Assembly: GCF_036346105.1 (NCBI RefSeq)
Contig: NZ_CP107811.1
Coordinates: 6,839,501-6,903,500, forward strand
Length of the DNA: 64,000 nt
From: Streptomyces sp. NBC_00539
Lineage (GTDB): Bacteria > Actinomycetota > Actinomycetes > Streptomycetales > Streptomycetaceae
Direction of reading: 5' to 3'
Part shown: positions 18,450 to 27,430 of the stretch, piece after piece
Layout: each line of letters begins with the position of its first letter
Position numbering within the stretch: the stretch's first letter is position 1
The notes under the pieces: generated by a model
Told to the model about the DNA's origin: nothing
The model's database searches: none
The model's input: the letters and a program-made list of their open reading frames with translations, nothing else
Made by a program: the position numbers and the translations under genes

Positions 18450-19742
18450 CTACTGCTTGGCGGCCTCGATGACCCTCGCGGCGATCTGGGCGGCCTCCCG
18501 ACTAGTGTCGGCGCCGCTCAAGACGGATACGGCCACGGCCAAGGGGCGGCCGCCGGGGGCCTGGGTGTGTGCCATGGCCCAGGTGACCGACGCTGAGGGC
18601 ACCCACGCGTTGACCGAACTGCCGACCGCTTGCCGCAACTGGTCGGCGGTGTGCTGGGAGACCGCACGTCGGCTGGGCGTGGGAGTTTTGGGATCGGTCA
18701 CCACGCGAGGAGAGGCCCAGTTCCCGTCGTTGCCGATCGCGCCCATCACGATCGCCATCTGCAGGGGGGTGGCTGTGGTGTCGAAGAGGCCGTTCGCCGT
18801 GAGCGCGAGCTGCGCGGCGTTGCCCGGTTTCCGGGGCCACTTGCTTTCGAAAGCTCGCGCAGGCGTGTCCATCTGCTCCGTGTTGAAACCGAAACTCTCT
18901 GCCGTGGCCGCCAGCGTCTCCGCCCCCAGGTCGGTGGCCAGGCGGGCGAAGACGTTCTGGCAGGCATACCGCAGGGCCGCGCGCAGACTCGCGTCGGTGC
19001 AGTGTGCGGGGTCCCCCGAGAACTGCACCGAGCTGTCCGGGACGGTGTGGACGGCCGGGCTGCGCGTGGGCGCGTCCACCGACGCGACCAGCCCTTTCTC
19101 CAGGGCCGCGGCCGCCACGATGATGTGGGCGGCGGAGCCTGGATTGTGGAGGTCGCGCAGAGCCCGGTTGACCAGGGGCTTGCCCGCGTCCGCGTTGAGC
19201 TGCTTCCACGCCTTGTCGTCGGAGGTGACGTATCCGCTGAAGGAGTTGGGGTCGTAGCTGGGAGTGCTGACCAGCGCAACGATTTCGCCCGTCCGCGCGT
19301 CGAGGGCGACCGCCGCACCGGTACGGCCGCGCAGCGCGTCGAAGGCGGTCCGCTGCACCACCGGATCGATGGTGGTCGCGACGTCCTTACCCGCGTCGAG
19401 GTCCTCCCGCAGAATGCTCTCAAGCTGGGTGTTTCCGAACGCCAGGGAGCGGTAGCCGGTGACGGGCGCATACAATTCCCCGTCCGTGTAGGTCCGCCGG
19501 AACGGGAACCTTGGGTGCCCGGAGGGAACCGTACCGGTCACAGGACGGCCGCCCACCAGGATGTCACCGGGCGCCCCCGCGGGCTTCGGCACGGGCGGTT
19601 TCGCCTCAGCCGTCCCCGCCGCGCCGGACGGCTTCACCCTGTGCGCGTCGGGCTGCTCCGAGGAGCATCCCGAAAGACCGGCCGACGCCAGGGTGAGCAG
19701 CGTGACAAGGACAGCGACGCGGGGGCGTGACGGTACGGGCAT
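18450..19742 (-). CDS. Penicillin-binding-protein-like lipoprotein lacking catalytic motifs
   Basis: 430 residues. A lipoprotein signal peptide ends at Cys26 (GLSGC), and a Pro/Ala-rich linker follows. Residues 75-430 follow class B PBP transpeptidases closely (TIDPVVQRTAFDAL, ALDARTGEIVALVSTPSYDP, TATPLQMAIVMGAI). All three active-site motifs are altered: the SxxK block (usually PGSTFK) reads PGSAAH, Ser203 with His206 for Lys; the SxN block (usually YSCN) reads YACQ; and no KTG exists where it should lie, near residues 374-391. The frame is open with normal codon use. I infer a membrane-tethered pseudo-PBP, perhaps a beta-lactam sensor or scaffold. Promoter lies near 19750-19800. Confidence 0.85.
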   Translation of the reverse strand: MPVPSRPRVAVLVTLLTLASAGLSGCSSEQPDAHRVKPSGAAGTAEAKPPVPKPAGAPGDILVGGRPVTGTVPSGHPRFPFRRTYTDGELYAPVTGYRSLAFGNTQLESILREDLDAGKDVATTIDPVVQRTAFDALRGRTGAAVALDARTGEIVALVSTPSYDPNSFSGYVTSDDKAWKQLNADAGKPLVNRALRDLHNPGSAAHIIVAAAALEKGLVASVDAPTRSPAVHTVPDSSVQFSGDPAHCTDASLRAALRYACQNVFARLATDLGAETLAATAESFGFNTEQMDTPARAFESKWPRKPGNAAQLALTANGLFDTTATPLQMAIVMGAIGNDGNWASPRVVTDPKTPTPSRRAVSQHTADQLRQAVGSSVNAWVPSASVTWAMAHTQAPGGRPLAVAVSVLSGADTSREAAQIAARVIEAAKQ

Positions 19743-19923
19743 GAGGCCATCCTAGAAACAAGATCGCGTCCTCTGCACCGCAGTTCGTTGCCTTGGTGGG
19801 GCCCGCTCACCCTCGCTTCGGGGCGCCGGCGGTCGGCCCGGCGTTGGCGGTAAGGGGCGCACGGGCCGTGCGGTTGCTCCTTCTCGTCGTCCTCGGGTTC
19901 GGATTCACGGGACCCGGGCGAAC

Positions 19924-20135
19924 GCGGGAGAGTCGGTCGAGCCGGGTGACCTTCAGCGTGCCGCGTTCGCGCAGCAGCTGCATGACGAGGTCAAGCCCAG
20001 GGTGGGGCGCCTTCGCGCCACTCTCGGTGTCCAGGGGGGTGTTGTTGCGGTCCACGCCGGCCCGTAGCAGGGCGTCGATCTGATGATCGGGGTTCTGGTC
20101 GGCGGTCGAGACCCGTACGTAGCCGATCAATATGT
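19924..20135 (-). pseudogene. Serine recombinase (resolvase) fragment
   Basis: About 70 residues of a resolvase N-terminal domain: LIGYVRVSTADQNPDHQIDA with the catalytic serine in RVSTADQ, then GLDLVMQLLRERGTLKV and RLDRLSR. After that the text is unrelated, so the C-terminal half and helix-turn-helix are lost. It lies 900 bases from Tn3-family transposase relics in the opposite orientation, the usual arrangement of tnpR and tnpA in Tn3-family elements. Confidence 0.75.
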
Positions 20136-20171
20136 GTCGGAATCCATCGGCCGGACCGTTGGCCCACGTTG

Positions 20172-20196
20172 ATTGTCGACGCGAGTTGCCGACAAT
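20172..20196. repeat. Imperfectly spaced palindrome ATTGTCG/CGACAAT (res-like)
   Basis: Perfect 7-base arms at 20172-20178 and 20190-20196 with an 11-base spacer. It lies about 35 bases upstream of the resolvase start, where Tn3-family elements carry the res site and the promoter. I infer a relic res subsite; a small hairpin or operator is the alternative. Confidence 0.45.
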
Positions 20197-20629
20197 GCCC
20201 ACCTGCGGGTTCGTGATCACGGTGCCGGTGTCGGCAGACGATCGTTTTTCGACATCTCTCGGAATCGCCATGGTGGAGTGTTGCTCTGCGCGGGCCGCGG
20301 CGGTGACGGCGCGGGCGCCGGAGGCGCGGACATGGTCCCTGACACGGGCGGGGTCGTTGCGGACCGGGATGCGGGAGAGGGGGGGGCGAAAACGGGGAGG
20401 AGGGAGGGACGGAGGCGGCCGGGGACGGACTGCCGACGGCCGTAGCGGTGGGGCCGGTGAGTAAGACAGCGCCGACGGCAAGAGCGAGCGGGTTAACCAT
20501 CCAGTCAAGGGACTGCTTCCTGAGCGGAATGATGACGCAGCGACAAGAGTCGTAACGGCGCGTCAATTCGGCGAGGAGGCGGGCGATGCAGCGACCTGTA
20601 TATCGTCCACATAAAATAAATGGATTCAA

Positions 20630-20960
20630 ATGGCTATAAAATCGATGAGGATAGGTACCGCCGCAGCGACGCTGATGCTGCTCCTGTCCGGAGGGAGGGG
20701 CAGCGCGTTAGCGGCTTCTGACACGGATCCGTCCCGGCCTCTGCCCAGCGGTGCGGAGTTGGCCGTCCGGCCCGGCGAACGGGTCAGCGTCACGACCGAG
20801 GCCCGGGTTTCCGGAGACCGTTCAGCGGCGTGCGGGTGAGCTCTCCAGCCTTCGCTGCCGACGGCAGGTTGCGGATGGACGACGACCTCCTCGTGGCGGT
20901 GGCGACGGTCTCCTGCGCCGCCGTACCGGGTGACTACGAGGTGCGGTTCGGCTCGCCACT
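20630..20960 (+). pseudogene. Small secreted protein, frameshifted
   Basis: The ATG at 20630 opens a signal peptide (GTAAATLMLLLSGGRGSALA) and a short mature region (LPSGAELAVRPGERVSVTTE). Near 20825 the frame breaks; the next frame continues VSSPAFAADGRLRMDDD and LLVAVATVSCAAVPGDYEVRF, like an Ig-type secreted domain. The upstream 60 bases are unusually A+T-rich for this genome, consistent with a promoter. The 3' end merges into the Tn3 relic. Confidence 0.5.
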
Positions 20961-21046
20961 CGGCAATGAGAATGCTTCCAAGATCGACCAGCTGTGGGGC
21001 AGCTTCCAAGGGCGCCCGCCGATGCAGCGGAGCGGGCGGCCCGTTC

Positions 21047-21415
21047 GGGTGGTCGGCGCTCGGCGCCTCCCTGACCCGGGCCATCAAGTGGGATGCGATC
21101 GAGAAGCAGTTCGATCAGATGGTCAAGAGGTCGTGGAGAACTGGAACAGCGCGAACACTGGCCTGCACTGCGGCAAGGACCGCGCCCTGAGCGGCCCGGA
21201 CAAGGAACACGCCGAGACCTCGATGCTCGCGCTGCACCTGCCCAGTCCGCCCTGGTGCACGTCCACACCCTGCTGTTGCAGCAGGCCCTCGCCGAACCGG
21301 CCTGGGCGAAGAAGCTGTCCGACGAGGACCGGCGAGGACTGACTGCGCTGTTGTGGTCGAACATCAACCCACACGGCACCTTCCGCCTCGACACGGCAAA
21401 GCGGCTCGACCTGCT
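21047..21415 (+). pseudogene. Tn3-family transposase (TnpA) C-terminal relic
   Basis: Three consecutive frames carry pieces of a Tn3-type TnpA in correct order: AIKWDAIEKQFDQMVK to 21127; VVENWNSANTGLHCGKDRAL and HAETSMLALHL to 21237; then ALVHVHTLLLQQALAEPAWA, LTALLWSNINPHGTFRLD to about 21415. A deletion of some 60 residues follows QMVK and two frameshifts are needed. The true C-terminus with the last part of the fold is gone. It marks a decayed Tn3-family transposon. Confidence 0.75.
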
Positions 21416-21586
21416 GCCTGCCCTGGTGCCCGGGCCGCGCCGGGCGGCGGATGACGGCGTTCAAGCAGCAGGCTCGGTATCCGGCCGCTGAACCGGAGCA
21501 ACACCACCGCCCGCGTCGTGACCACCCGCCACCTTCCATGGACGTGATCCAGGCGGGAGCATGTCGGTGGACGGGGGTGGCAGACC

Positions 21587-24103
21587 ATGGGGCGTAGGCG
21601 GGGTGCGTGGGCCGGGTCGGCGGTAGCGGGAGCAGCCGCAGCGGTGGCGGCTGTGCTGGGGCCGGTGACCAACTACGCCAGCGCGGCGGTGCCTGGCTGG
21701 GCGGCGCAGGCATGGGTGATCTGGCCGGTGTTCGCCGTGCTGGTGGCGGTCAGTATCGGGCTGTTGCTGTGGGGCCGACATCTGGACACCGCAGCAAGGC
21801 CCCCGGCGCGGCTGGCACCGGTGAGCCGACTGGCCCGGGACCAGCAGGCTTCGTTACGCCCCCCGCATGTTCAGCGCGTACGGGGGCGTGAGGGCGAACT
21901 CGCCGTGCTGACAGGCATGCTTCGGCGGCCACAAGGCCGGTTCGCGGTGCTGTGCGCGGTCGGCGGGATGGGCAAGACAACGGTGGCCGCGCAACTGGCC
22001 ACCCAGGCCGAGGCGGCGGGCTGGCGAGTGTTTTGGGTGCGCTGGCGTGACGGTGCCGAGCTGGCGCAGCAAATGGTGCAGGTGGCGCTGGCCTGCGGCC
22101 TTCCGGAGGCAGAGCTGGAGGCCGCGCGAGCGGGGCGGGCGAGCCATCCGGATGTGGTCTGGCGACAGTTGGGCCGGGTGCGGAAGTGGCTGCTGGTCGT
22201 GGACAACGCCGACGAGCCGCACGAGATCGGCCCGGCAGGGGAGCCGGTGGCCGACTATCGCGGCTGGATCCGTCCTTACGGCCGGGGCCTGCTGGTGGTG
22301 ACCAGCCGGGATGGCAGCGAGCAGAGCTGGGGTCCGTGTGCACAGCTGCTGCCACTGGAGCCGCTGGCGGTGCGGCCTGCGGGGCAGGCCCTGCTGGACG
22401 CTGCTCCCGCAGCCGGCACCGCCGAGCAGGCCCGGGAGCTGGCGGCGCGACTGGGCGGGCTGCCACTGGCGTTGCACGCGGCCGGCACCTATCTGGCCGG
22501 ACCCACCAGCCGCTACCGCACCTTCGCCGCCTACCGCCAGGCCCTGGAACAGGAACTGCGGTCCCTGTTGGGAGCGGCGCACCCGAATGCCTCCCGTCCG
22601 CAGGTCGCCCGCGCCGTGGTGCGGCACACCTGGGAGGTTTCCTTGGATCAGCTCGCCGGGGAGGGCAACGCTCTGGCCCGCCCCGTGTTGCGACTGCTGG
22701 CCCTGCTGGCTCAGGCCCCCGTCCCACTGTCCCTGATCACCCCGGAGCTGCTGTCCGTCGTCACCGGACACGACGTCACCCCGGTGGCACTGGAAGCCGC
22801 GTTCGCCGGCCTGCACCGCTACGGTCTCCTCGGCCTGCCCCACTCTCCCGGCAGCACCGGCCCGGCGTCGGGCAGCGGTGAGGGGGCACAGGCGGTGCTG
22901 CATCCCCTGATCCGAGAGATCAACGCTGTCGCCCTCGCGGCCGAGACCTCCGATCTCGCCGTGTGGCACCAGGCTCTTGCCGAGCGGCTGACCACGGCCG
23001 TGCACGAGACCATCCAGCGCGGGCGCGCCGGTTGGCCTGCAGCCGTGCTCCTCGCCCCCCACCTGCCGCTGCTGCTCGACTATGCGGACCCGCGCACTGC
23101 CACACACCACCGCACCACTCTCAACGACCTGGCGCAGGTGCTGCAGAAGGCCGGCGCTTTCGGTGCGGCGCGCCTGCTGCACGAACGGGTCCTCGACGTC
23201 GAGACCCGCATGCTGGGCCCCGAGCACCCCGATACCTTGACCAGCCGCAACGACCTGGGCAATGCCTTGTTCGGAATGGGAGAGCCGGCCGAGGCAATAC
23301 GCCTGCTCCGGCAGACCCTGGAGGACCGCACCCGAATCCTGGGCCCCGAGCACCCCGACACCTTGACCAGCCGCAATGACCTCGCATGCGCTTTGGACGG
23401 GACGGGTGAACATGCCGAGGCGGTAGGTCTGCTGCGGCAGACCCTCAACGACCGTACCCGTGTCCTGGGCCCCGAACATCCGCATACCCTGGCCAGCCGG
23501 GACAGCCTCGGTCTCGCGCTGGACGGGATGGGCGAGCACGCACAAGCAGTGCGCATGCACCGCAGCACCTTGGACGACCGCATCCGTGTCCTGGGCCCCG
23601 AGCACCACCTCACCCTGCTCAGCGGCCACAACCTCGCCAGCGCCCTGACCAGGGCGGGTCAGCAGACGGAAGCGATACAGCTGCTGCGGCAGGCGTTCAA
23701 CGACCACGCCCGCATTCTGGGCGACGAGCATCCGCACACGCTGGCCGGCCGGGACAGCCTCGGTCTCGCGCTGCACGCGACGGGCGAGCACGCACAAGCA
23801 ATACGCCTGCTCCGGCAGACCCTGGAGGACCGCACCCGAATCCTGAGCCCCGAGCACCCGGATACCCTTGCCAGTCGCCACAACCTCGCCCTCGCTTTGA
23901 CCAGTGCAGGTGAGCAGGCCGAGGCGATAGACCTGCTGCGCCGAACCCTCGATGACCGGGCTCGCATCCTGGGCGACGAGCACACGCATACCTTGAGCAC
24001 CCGCAACGCGCTGGAGACAGCGCTGGCCATGTCCACCCAACGGCCACAGAGCCGGTGGTGGCACTGGCTGCGGCCCAGGAACGTCGCATCCGGTGGCGGT
24101 TGA
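21587..24103 (+). CDS. Membrane-anchored NB-ARC NTPase with TPR repeats
   Basis: 838 residues. Two hydrophobic segments at about 9-25 and 40-64 suggest membrane anchoring, unusual because most actinobacterial NB-ARC/TPR proteins are cytoplasmic. The STAND NTPase core has the P-loop GGMGKTT (126-132), Walker B WLLVVDNAD (201-209) and the GLPLAL motif (291-296). A winged-helix-like region follows, then from about residue 505 a C-terminal array of 42-residue kinesin-light-chain-type TPRs (units beginning LGPEHPDTL). STAND proteins oligomerise when the repeats bind a trigger; in bacteria they act in regulation or phage defence. There is no separate effector domain, so the N-terminal membrane segments may be the output module. 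It stands alone. Confidence 0.88.
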   Translation: MGRRRGAWAGSAVAGAAAAVAAVLGPVTNYASAAVPGWAAQAWVIWPVFAVLVAVSIGLLLWGRHLDTAARPPARLAPVSRLARDQQASLRPPHVQRVRGREGELAVLTGMLRRPQGRFAVLCAVGGMGKTTVAAQLATQAEAAGWRVFWVRWRDGAELAQQMVQVALACGLPEAELEAARAGRASHPDVVWRQLGRVRKWLLVVDNADEPHEIGPAGEPVADYRGWIRPYGRGLLVVTSRDGSEQSWGPCAQLLPLEPLAVRPAGQALLDAAPAAGTAEQARELAARLGGLPLALHAAGTYLAGPTSRYRTFAAYRQALEQELRSLLGAAHPNASRPQVARAVVRHTWEVSLDQLAGEGNALARPVLRLLALLAQAPVPLSLITPELLSVVTGHDVTPVALEAAFAGLHRYGLLGLPHSPGSTGPASGSGEGAQAVLHPLIREINAVALAAETSDLAVWHQALAERLTTAVHETIQRGRAGWPAAVLLAPHLPLLLDYADPRTATHHRTTLNDLAQVLQKAGAFGAARLLHERVLDVETRMLGPEHPDTLTSRNDLGNALFGMGEPAEAIRLLRQTLEDRTRILGPEHPDTLTSRNDLACALDGTGEHAEAVGLLRQTLNDRTRVLGPEHPHTLASRDSLGLALDGMGEHAQAVRMHRSTLDDRIRVLGPEHHLTLLSGHNLASALTRAGQQTEAIQLLRQAFNDHARILGDEHPHTLAGRDSLGLALHATGEHAQAIRLLRQTLEDRTRILSPEHPDTLASRHNLALALTSAGEQAEAIDLLRRTLDDRARILGDEHTHTLSTRNALETALAMSTQRPQSRWWHWLRPRNVASGGG
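23217..23975 (+). repeat. 126-bp coding tandem repeats (TPR array)
   Basis: Seven near-copies of a 126-bp unit, each encoding a 42-residue TPR that begins near LGPEHP or LGDEHP, recur at a constant 126-base interval (23217, 23343, 23469, 23595, 23721, 23847, 23973). High identity between some units (for example 23290-23340 and 23800-23840) suggests recent duplication or gene conversion within the array. Confidence 0.8.
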
Positions 24104-24203
24104 GGAGGCCCTGCATCCCCGAGCCGCCGCCAAGCGACAAGTAGCACTCTTGTTGTTCACCGTCCACGTCGGGCCTGCGCCGATCACCACCGGCAGCCCG
24201 TAC

Positions 24204-24430
24204 ATGGAACTGCCCGAGGAGATCACCGCCGAGATCCTCATGGCCGAGCTCGGCGGGCAGATCGCCAACTGCGCGGAAGGCTGGCACACCTGGGCCAACG
24301 AGCCGACACAGGAGGCATGGGACACCGTCCGGCCCTGGGCCGAACGGCAGGTTCGCCGCCTGTTCCCGGACCTGACCTGGCGCATCGAGCCGGACCGACG
24401 GTTCCTGCCGCCCAGCAGCTCAACCCGTGA
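24204..24430 (+). pseudogene. Short unrecognised coding remnant
   Basis: One frame from ATG 24204 reads MELPEEITAEILMAELGGQI, then CAEGWHTWANEPTQEAWDTV and RRLFPDLTWRIEPDRRF, with natural amino-acid balance, before turning into text antisense to the uvrA-like gene. It has no stop of its own at the point where quality drops. I see no known family. It may be the 5' part of a gene whose end was lost. Confidence 0.3.
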
Positions 24431-24518
24431 CGCCAGGCCACAACTGCCCCACCTCGGGGTGGCAGGTTCCCCCGAAACGCCGGATCCGGCCGACTGGTGC
24501 TCAGCCCTCGTGCCGTCG

Positions 24519-26987
24519 TCAGGAGCGGGCGAGGCGGGCCGCGAGATAGGGCGCGGTGGCGCTGCGGCGGGCCCTCGCCACCTTGGCCGGCGGGCCCGCC
24601 GCGACAACCCGCCCGCCCGCGTCGCCGCCACCCGGCCCCAGGTCGATGACCCAGTCGGCGGTGGCGATCGTATCCAGGTCGTGCTCGACGAGGACTACGG
24701 TGTTGCCGGCGTCGACGAGCCGGTGCAGCTGTGTCAGCAGCAGCGCGATGTCCGAGGGGTGCAGCCCCGCCGTCGGCTCGTCGAGCAGGTAGAGCGCGTG
24801 CCCGCGGCGGGCTCGCTGCAGTTCGGTGGCCAGCTTGATGCGTTGCGCCTCGCCACCGCTGAGTTCCGTCGCGGGCTGGCCCAGCCGCAGGTATCCCAGT
24901 CCCACCTCGCGCAGCGTCTCCAGACTGCGGGAGGCGGCCGGGACGGCGGACAGGAACTCGGCGGCGTCGTCGACGGACAGCGCCAGCACTTCCGCGATGT
25001 TCTTGCCGCGATAGGCGACTTCCAGTGTTTCGGCGTTGTACCGGGCGCCCTGGCAGGTCGGGCACGGCGCGTAGGTGCCGGGCAGGAACAGCAGTTCCAC
25101 CGCGACGAATCCCTCGCCCTGGCAGGTCTCGCACCGCCCTTCCGGCACATTGAAGGAGAACCGCCCGGCCGAGTAGCCGCGCGCCCTGGCCTCGTCCGTC
25201 GTCGCGAACAGCTTGCGCACCGCATCGAACATTCCCGTGTACGTGGCCAGGTTGGACCGGGGAGTCCGGCCGATGGGCCGTTGGTCGACCCGGACCAGCC
25301 GGTCGAACGACTCGACCCCCGAGGCGTCCTGGACGTCGACCTCCAGCTGCGCCTCGTCCGCCTCCTCGGGTACGAGCCCGAGGTGGCCGCGGACGACCTC
25401 GGCGAGCACCTGCGTCACCAGCGTCGACTTTCCGGAACCGGACACGCCCGTCACCGCCGTCAGTACGCGAAGCGGTACGTCGACGGACACGTCGTGCAGA
25501 TTGTGGCGGGAGACACCGCGCAGGTGCAGCCAGCCGTGCGGCGTGCGCGGCCGGTGATCGAGCGGCCGGGCGCGCCCGAACAGGTACTGGCTCGTGGCCG
25601 ACTCCCCGACCCGCTCAAGACCGGCGACCGGGCCGCTGTACAGCACGCGCCCGCCGCCCTCGCCCGCACCGGGGCCGATGTCGACCACCCAGTCCGCCCG
25701 CCGTACGACGTCCATGTCGTGCTCCACGACGAACAACGAGTTGCCCGCCGCCTTGAGTCGGTCCAGCACGTCCAGCAGCGGCTCCGCGTCAGCCGGGTGC
25801 AGGCCCGCGGAGGGTTCGTCGAGGACGTAGACGACGCCGAACAGCCCCGAGCGCAGCTGGGTGGCGATCCGCAGGCGTTGCGCCTCGCCGGGCGACAGGG
25901 TCGTCGAACGGCGCCCGAGGCTGAGATAACCGAGGCCCAGGTCAAGCAGTACCTCGACCCGCGCGACCAGATCGCCGCAGATCCGGACCGCGACCTCGGT
26001 CGTCTCCCCGGATCGGGCGGTCGACGTGGTGGCGTCGGCCTCGGACCGCCCCGCGACGGGCCGCAGCAGCGCCACGACCCCGGTGAGCGGCATCGCGTTG
26101 ATCTCGGCGATGGAACGTCCGGCGAAGGTCACGGCGAGCGCCTCCGGCCGCAGTCCGCTGCCGTGACACCCGGGGCAGGGCACACTCCTGACGAACCGGA
26201 GCGCCCGTTCGCGCATCTTCTCGCTCTTGGAGTCGGCGAGGACGTGCATGACGTGCTTGCGGGCGCTCCAGAACTTGCCCTGGTAGCCGTAGTCGACCCG
26301 GTCCTCCTCCGGCTCGATGTACACGGAGGGCTGCTCGTCCGTGTACAGCAGCCAGTCCCGGTGCTTCTTCCTGAGCCTGCGCCACGGTCGGTCGATGTCG
26401 ATCCCCAGGCCGCTGACGACACTGCGCAGGTTGGCGCCCTGCCAGGCACCGGGCCAGGCGGCGATCGCCCCCTCGCGGATGCTCAGCGAGGGGTCGGGGA
26501 CGAGCAGGTCCTCGGCGACGTCGTGTACGACGCCTAGTCCGTGGCACTCCGGGCAGGCGCCGGCCGCGGTGTTGGGTGAGAACGACTCGGCTTCCAGCCG
26601 TGCGGCCCCGGGCGGATAGGTGCCGGCGCGGGAGTACAGCATGCGCAGCAGGTTGGACAGCGTGGTGAGGGTGCCGACCGTCGAACGCGAGCTGGGCGAC
26701 CCGCGTCGCTGTTGTAGGGCCACGGCGGGTGGCAGGCCGGTGATTTCCTGCACGTGGGGTGCGCCGACCTGTTGCAACAGTCTTCGGGCGTACGGTGCTA
26801 CGGACTCGAAGTAGCGCCGCTGGGCTTCCGCGTACAGCGTGCCGAACGCGAGCGAGGACTTGCCCGAACCGGAGACGCCGGTGAAGGCGACCATCGCGTC
26901 CCGCGGAACGTCGACATCGATGTTCCGCAGGTTGTTCTCACTGGCGCCCCGGACATGTACGAAAGGGTCTCTCGCGTCCTTGTTCAC
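24519..26987 (-). CDS. UvrA-like excision-repair ATPase paralogue
   Basis: 822 residues against about 950 for housekeeping UvrA. Both ABC units are complete: Walker A GVSGSGKSSL near residue 38 and GVSGSGKSTL in the second half, signatures TLSPGEAQR and ELSGGEAQR, and Walker B VLDEPSAGLHP and LLDEPTAGLHP. Zinc-finger cysteines are visible in CPECHG, CPGCHG, CETCQG and CPTCQG. The shorter insert region fits the class of UvrA paralogues found in antibiotic-producing actinomycetes (DrrC-type) that confer tolerance to DNA-binding drugs. It should bind damaged or drug-laden DNA. No uvrB or uvrC is nearby. Divergent from the HopJ-like gene. Confidence 0.92.
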   Translation of the reverse strand: MNKDARDPFVHVRGASENNLRNIDVDVPRDAMVAFTGVSGSGKSSLAFGTLYAEAQRRYFESVAPYARRLLQQVGAPHVQEITGLPPAVALQQRRGSPSSRSTVGTLTTLSNLLRMLYSRAGTYPPGAARLEAESFSPNTAAGACPECHGLGVVHDVAEDLLVPDPSLSIREGAIAAWPGAWQGANLRSVVSGLGIDIDRPWRRLRKKHRDWLLYTDEQPSVYIEPEEDRVDYGYQGKFWSARKHVMHVLADSKSEKMRERALRFVRSVPCPGCHGSGLRPEALAVTFAGRSIAEINAMPLTGVVALLRPVAGRSEADATTSTARSGETTEVAVRICGDLVARVEVLLDLGLGYLSLGRRSTTLSPGEAQRLRIATQLRSGLFGVVYVLDEPSAGLHPADAEPLLDVLDRLKAAGNSLFVVEHDMDVVRRADWVVDIGPGAGEGGGRVLYSGPVAGLERVGESATSQYLFGRARPLDHRPRTPHGWLHLRGVSRHNLHDVSVDVPLRVLTAVTGVSGSGKSTLVTQVLAEVVRGHLGLVPEEADEAQLEVDVQDASGVESFDRLVRVDQRPIGRTPRSNLATYTGMFDAVRKLFATTDEARARGYSAGRFSFNVPEGRCETCQGEGFVAVELLFLPGTYAPCPTCQGARYNAETLEVAYRGKNIAEVLALSVDDAAEFLSAVPAASRSLETLREVGLGYLRLGQPATELSGGEAQRIKLATELQRARRGHALYLLDEPTAGLHPSDIALLLTQLHRLVDAGNTVVLVEHDLDTIATADWVIDLGPGGGDAGGRVVAAGPPAKVARARRSATAPYLAARLARS

Positions 26988-27430
26988 CGTTCCTGATTAC
27001 CTGATCGCGCCGGGAACCGCGCGACAGGCGCCGTCGCCGAACCCCGCTCACAGGAGTACCGGAAAGCCCCGGACGAGCGGCTCCCGGGGAACATCCGTTT
27101 CGACGCCCTTCGGCGAGAGCGGTGACTCGTCTCCCGGTGGCGCGTTCGTCCCGGCGGCTCGGCCCAGGGCGCGCACATGCGCCCCGGCCCCCCCGCCTTG
27201 CCGCGGCGCGCGACCGAGCCGCCCTGCGACACAGGACGGCAACGGCAACAGTCTGCTGTCAGCGCAGCCCTCGCGGTCGGTACCCGCCCGGCCCCACCCG
27301 GCTTTCGGTGGATCGCACAGTCGCACGGTGTGACCTGCGGAGATGCCGCTCCTTACCCGCTGGCCTTGAGGGGATACGTCGTCCGGTCACGGACGCCAAC
27401 CGGCCGTCTGTCCAACCCAGGGGAACCGCC
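26988..27430. other. Divergent intergenic region
   Basis: About 440 bases between the uvrA-like gene and the HopJ-like gene. It must hold both promoters; no clear operator or repeat was found by eye. Confidence 0.35.

Noticed and set aside
23217-23975. Regular repeats that could be taken for a CRISPR array
   Set aside because: Period is 126 bases, whole units are coding TPRs in one frame, no spacers.
21854-24631. A 925-residue minus-strand open frame opposite the STAND gene
   Set aside because: It is antisense to a clearly coding gene and its length comes from high G+C content and the TPR repeats; residues are Gly/Gln/Ala-biased with no motifs.
24093-26537. An 814-residue plus-strand open frame opposite the UvrA-like gene
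   Set aside because: Antisense of conserved ABC domains; only the first 110 residues look natural and those are listed as a separate remnant.
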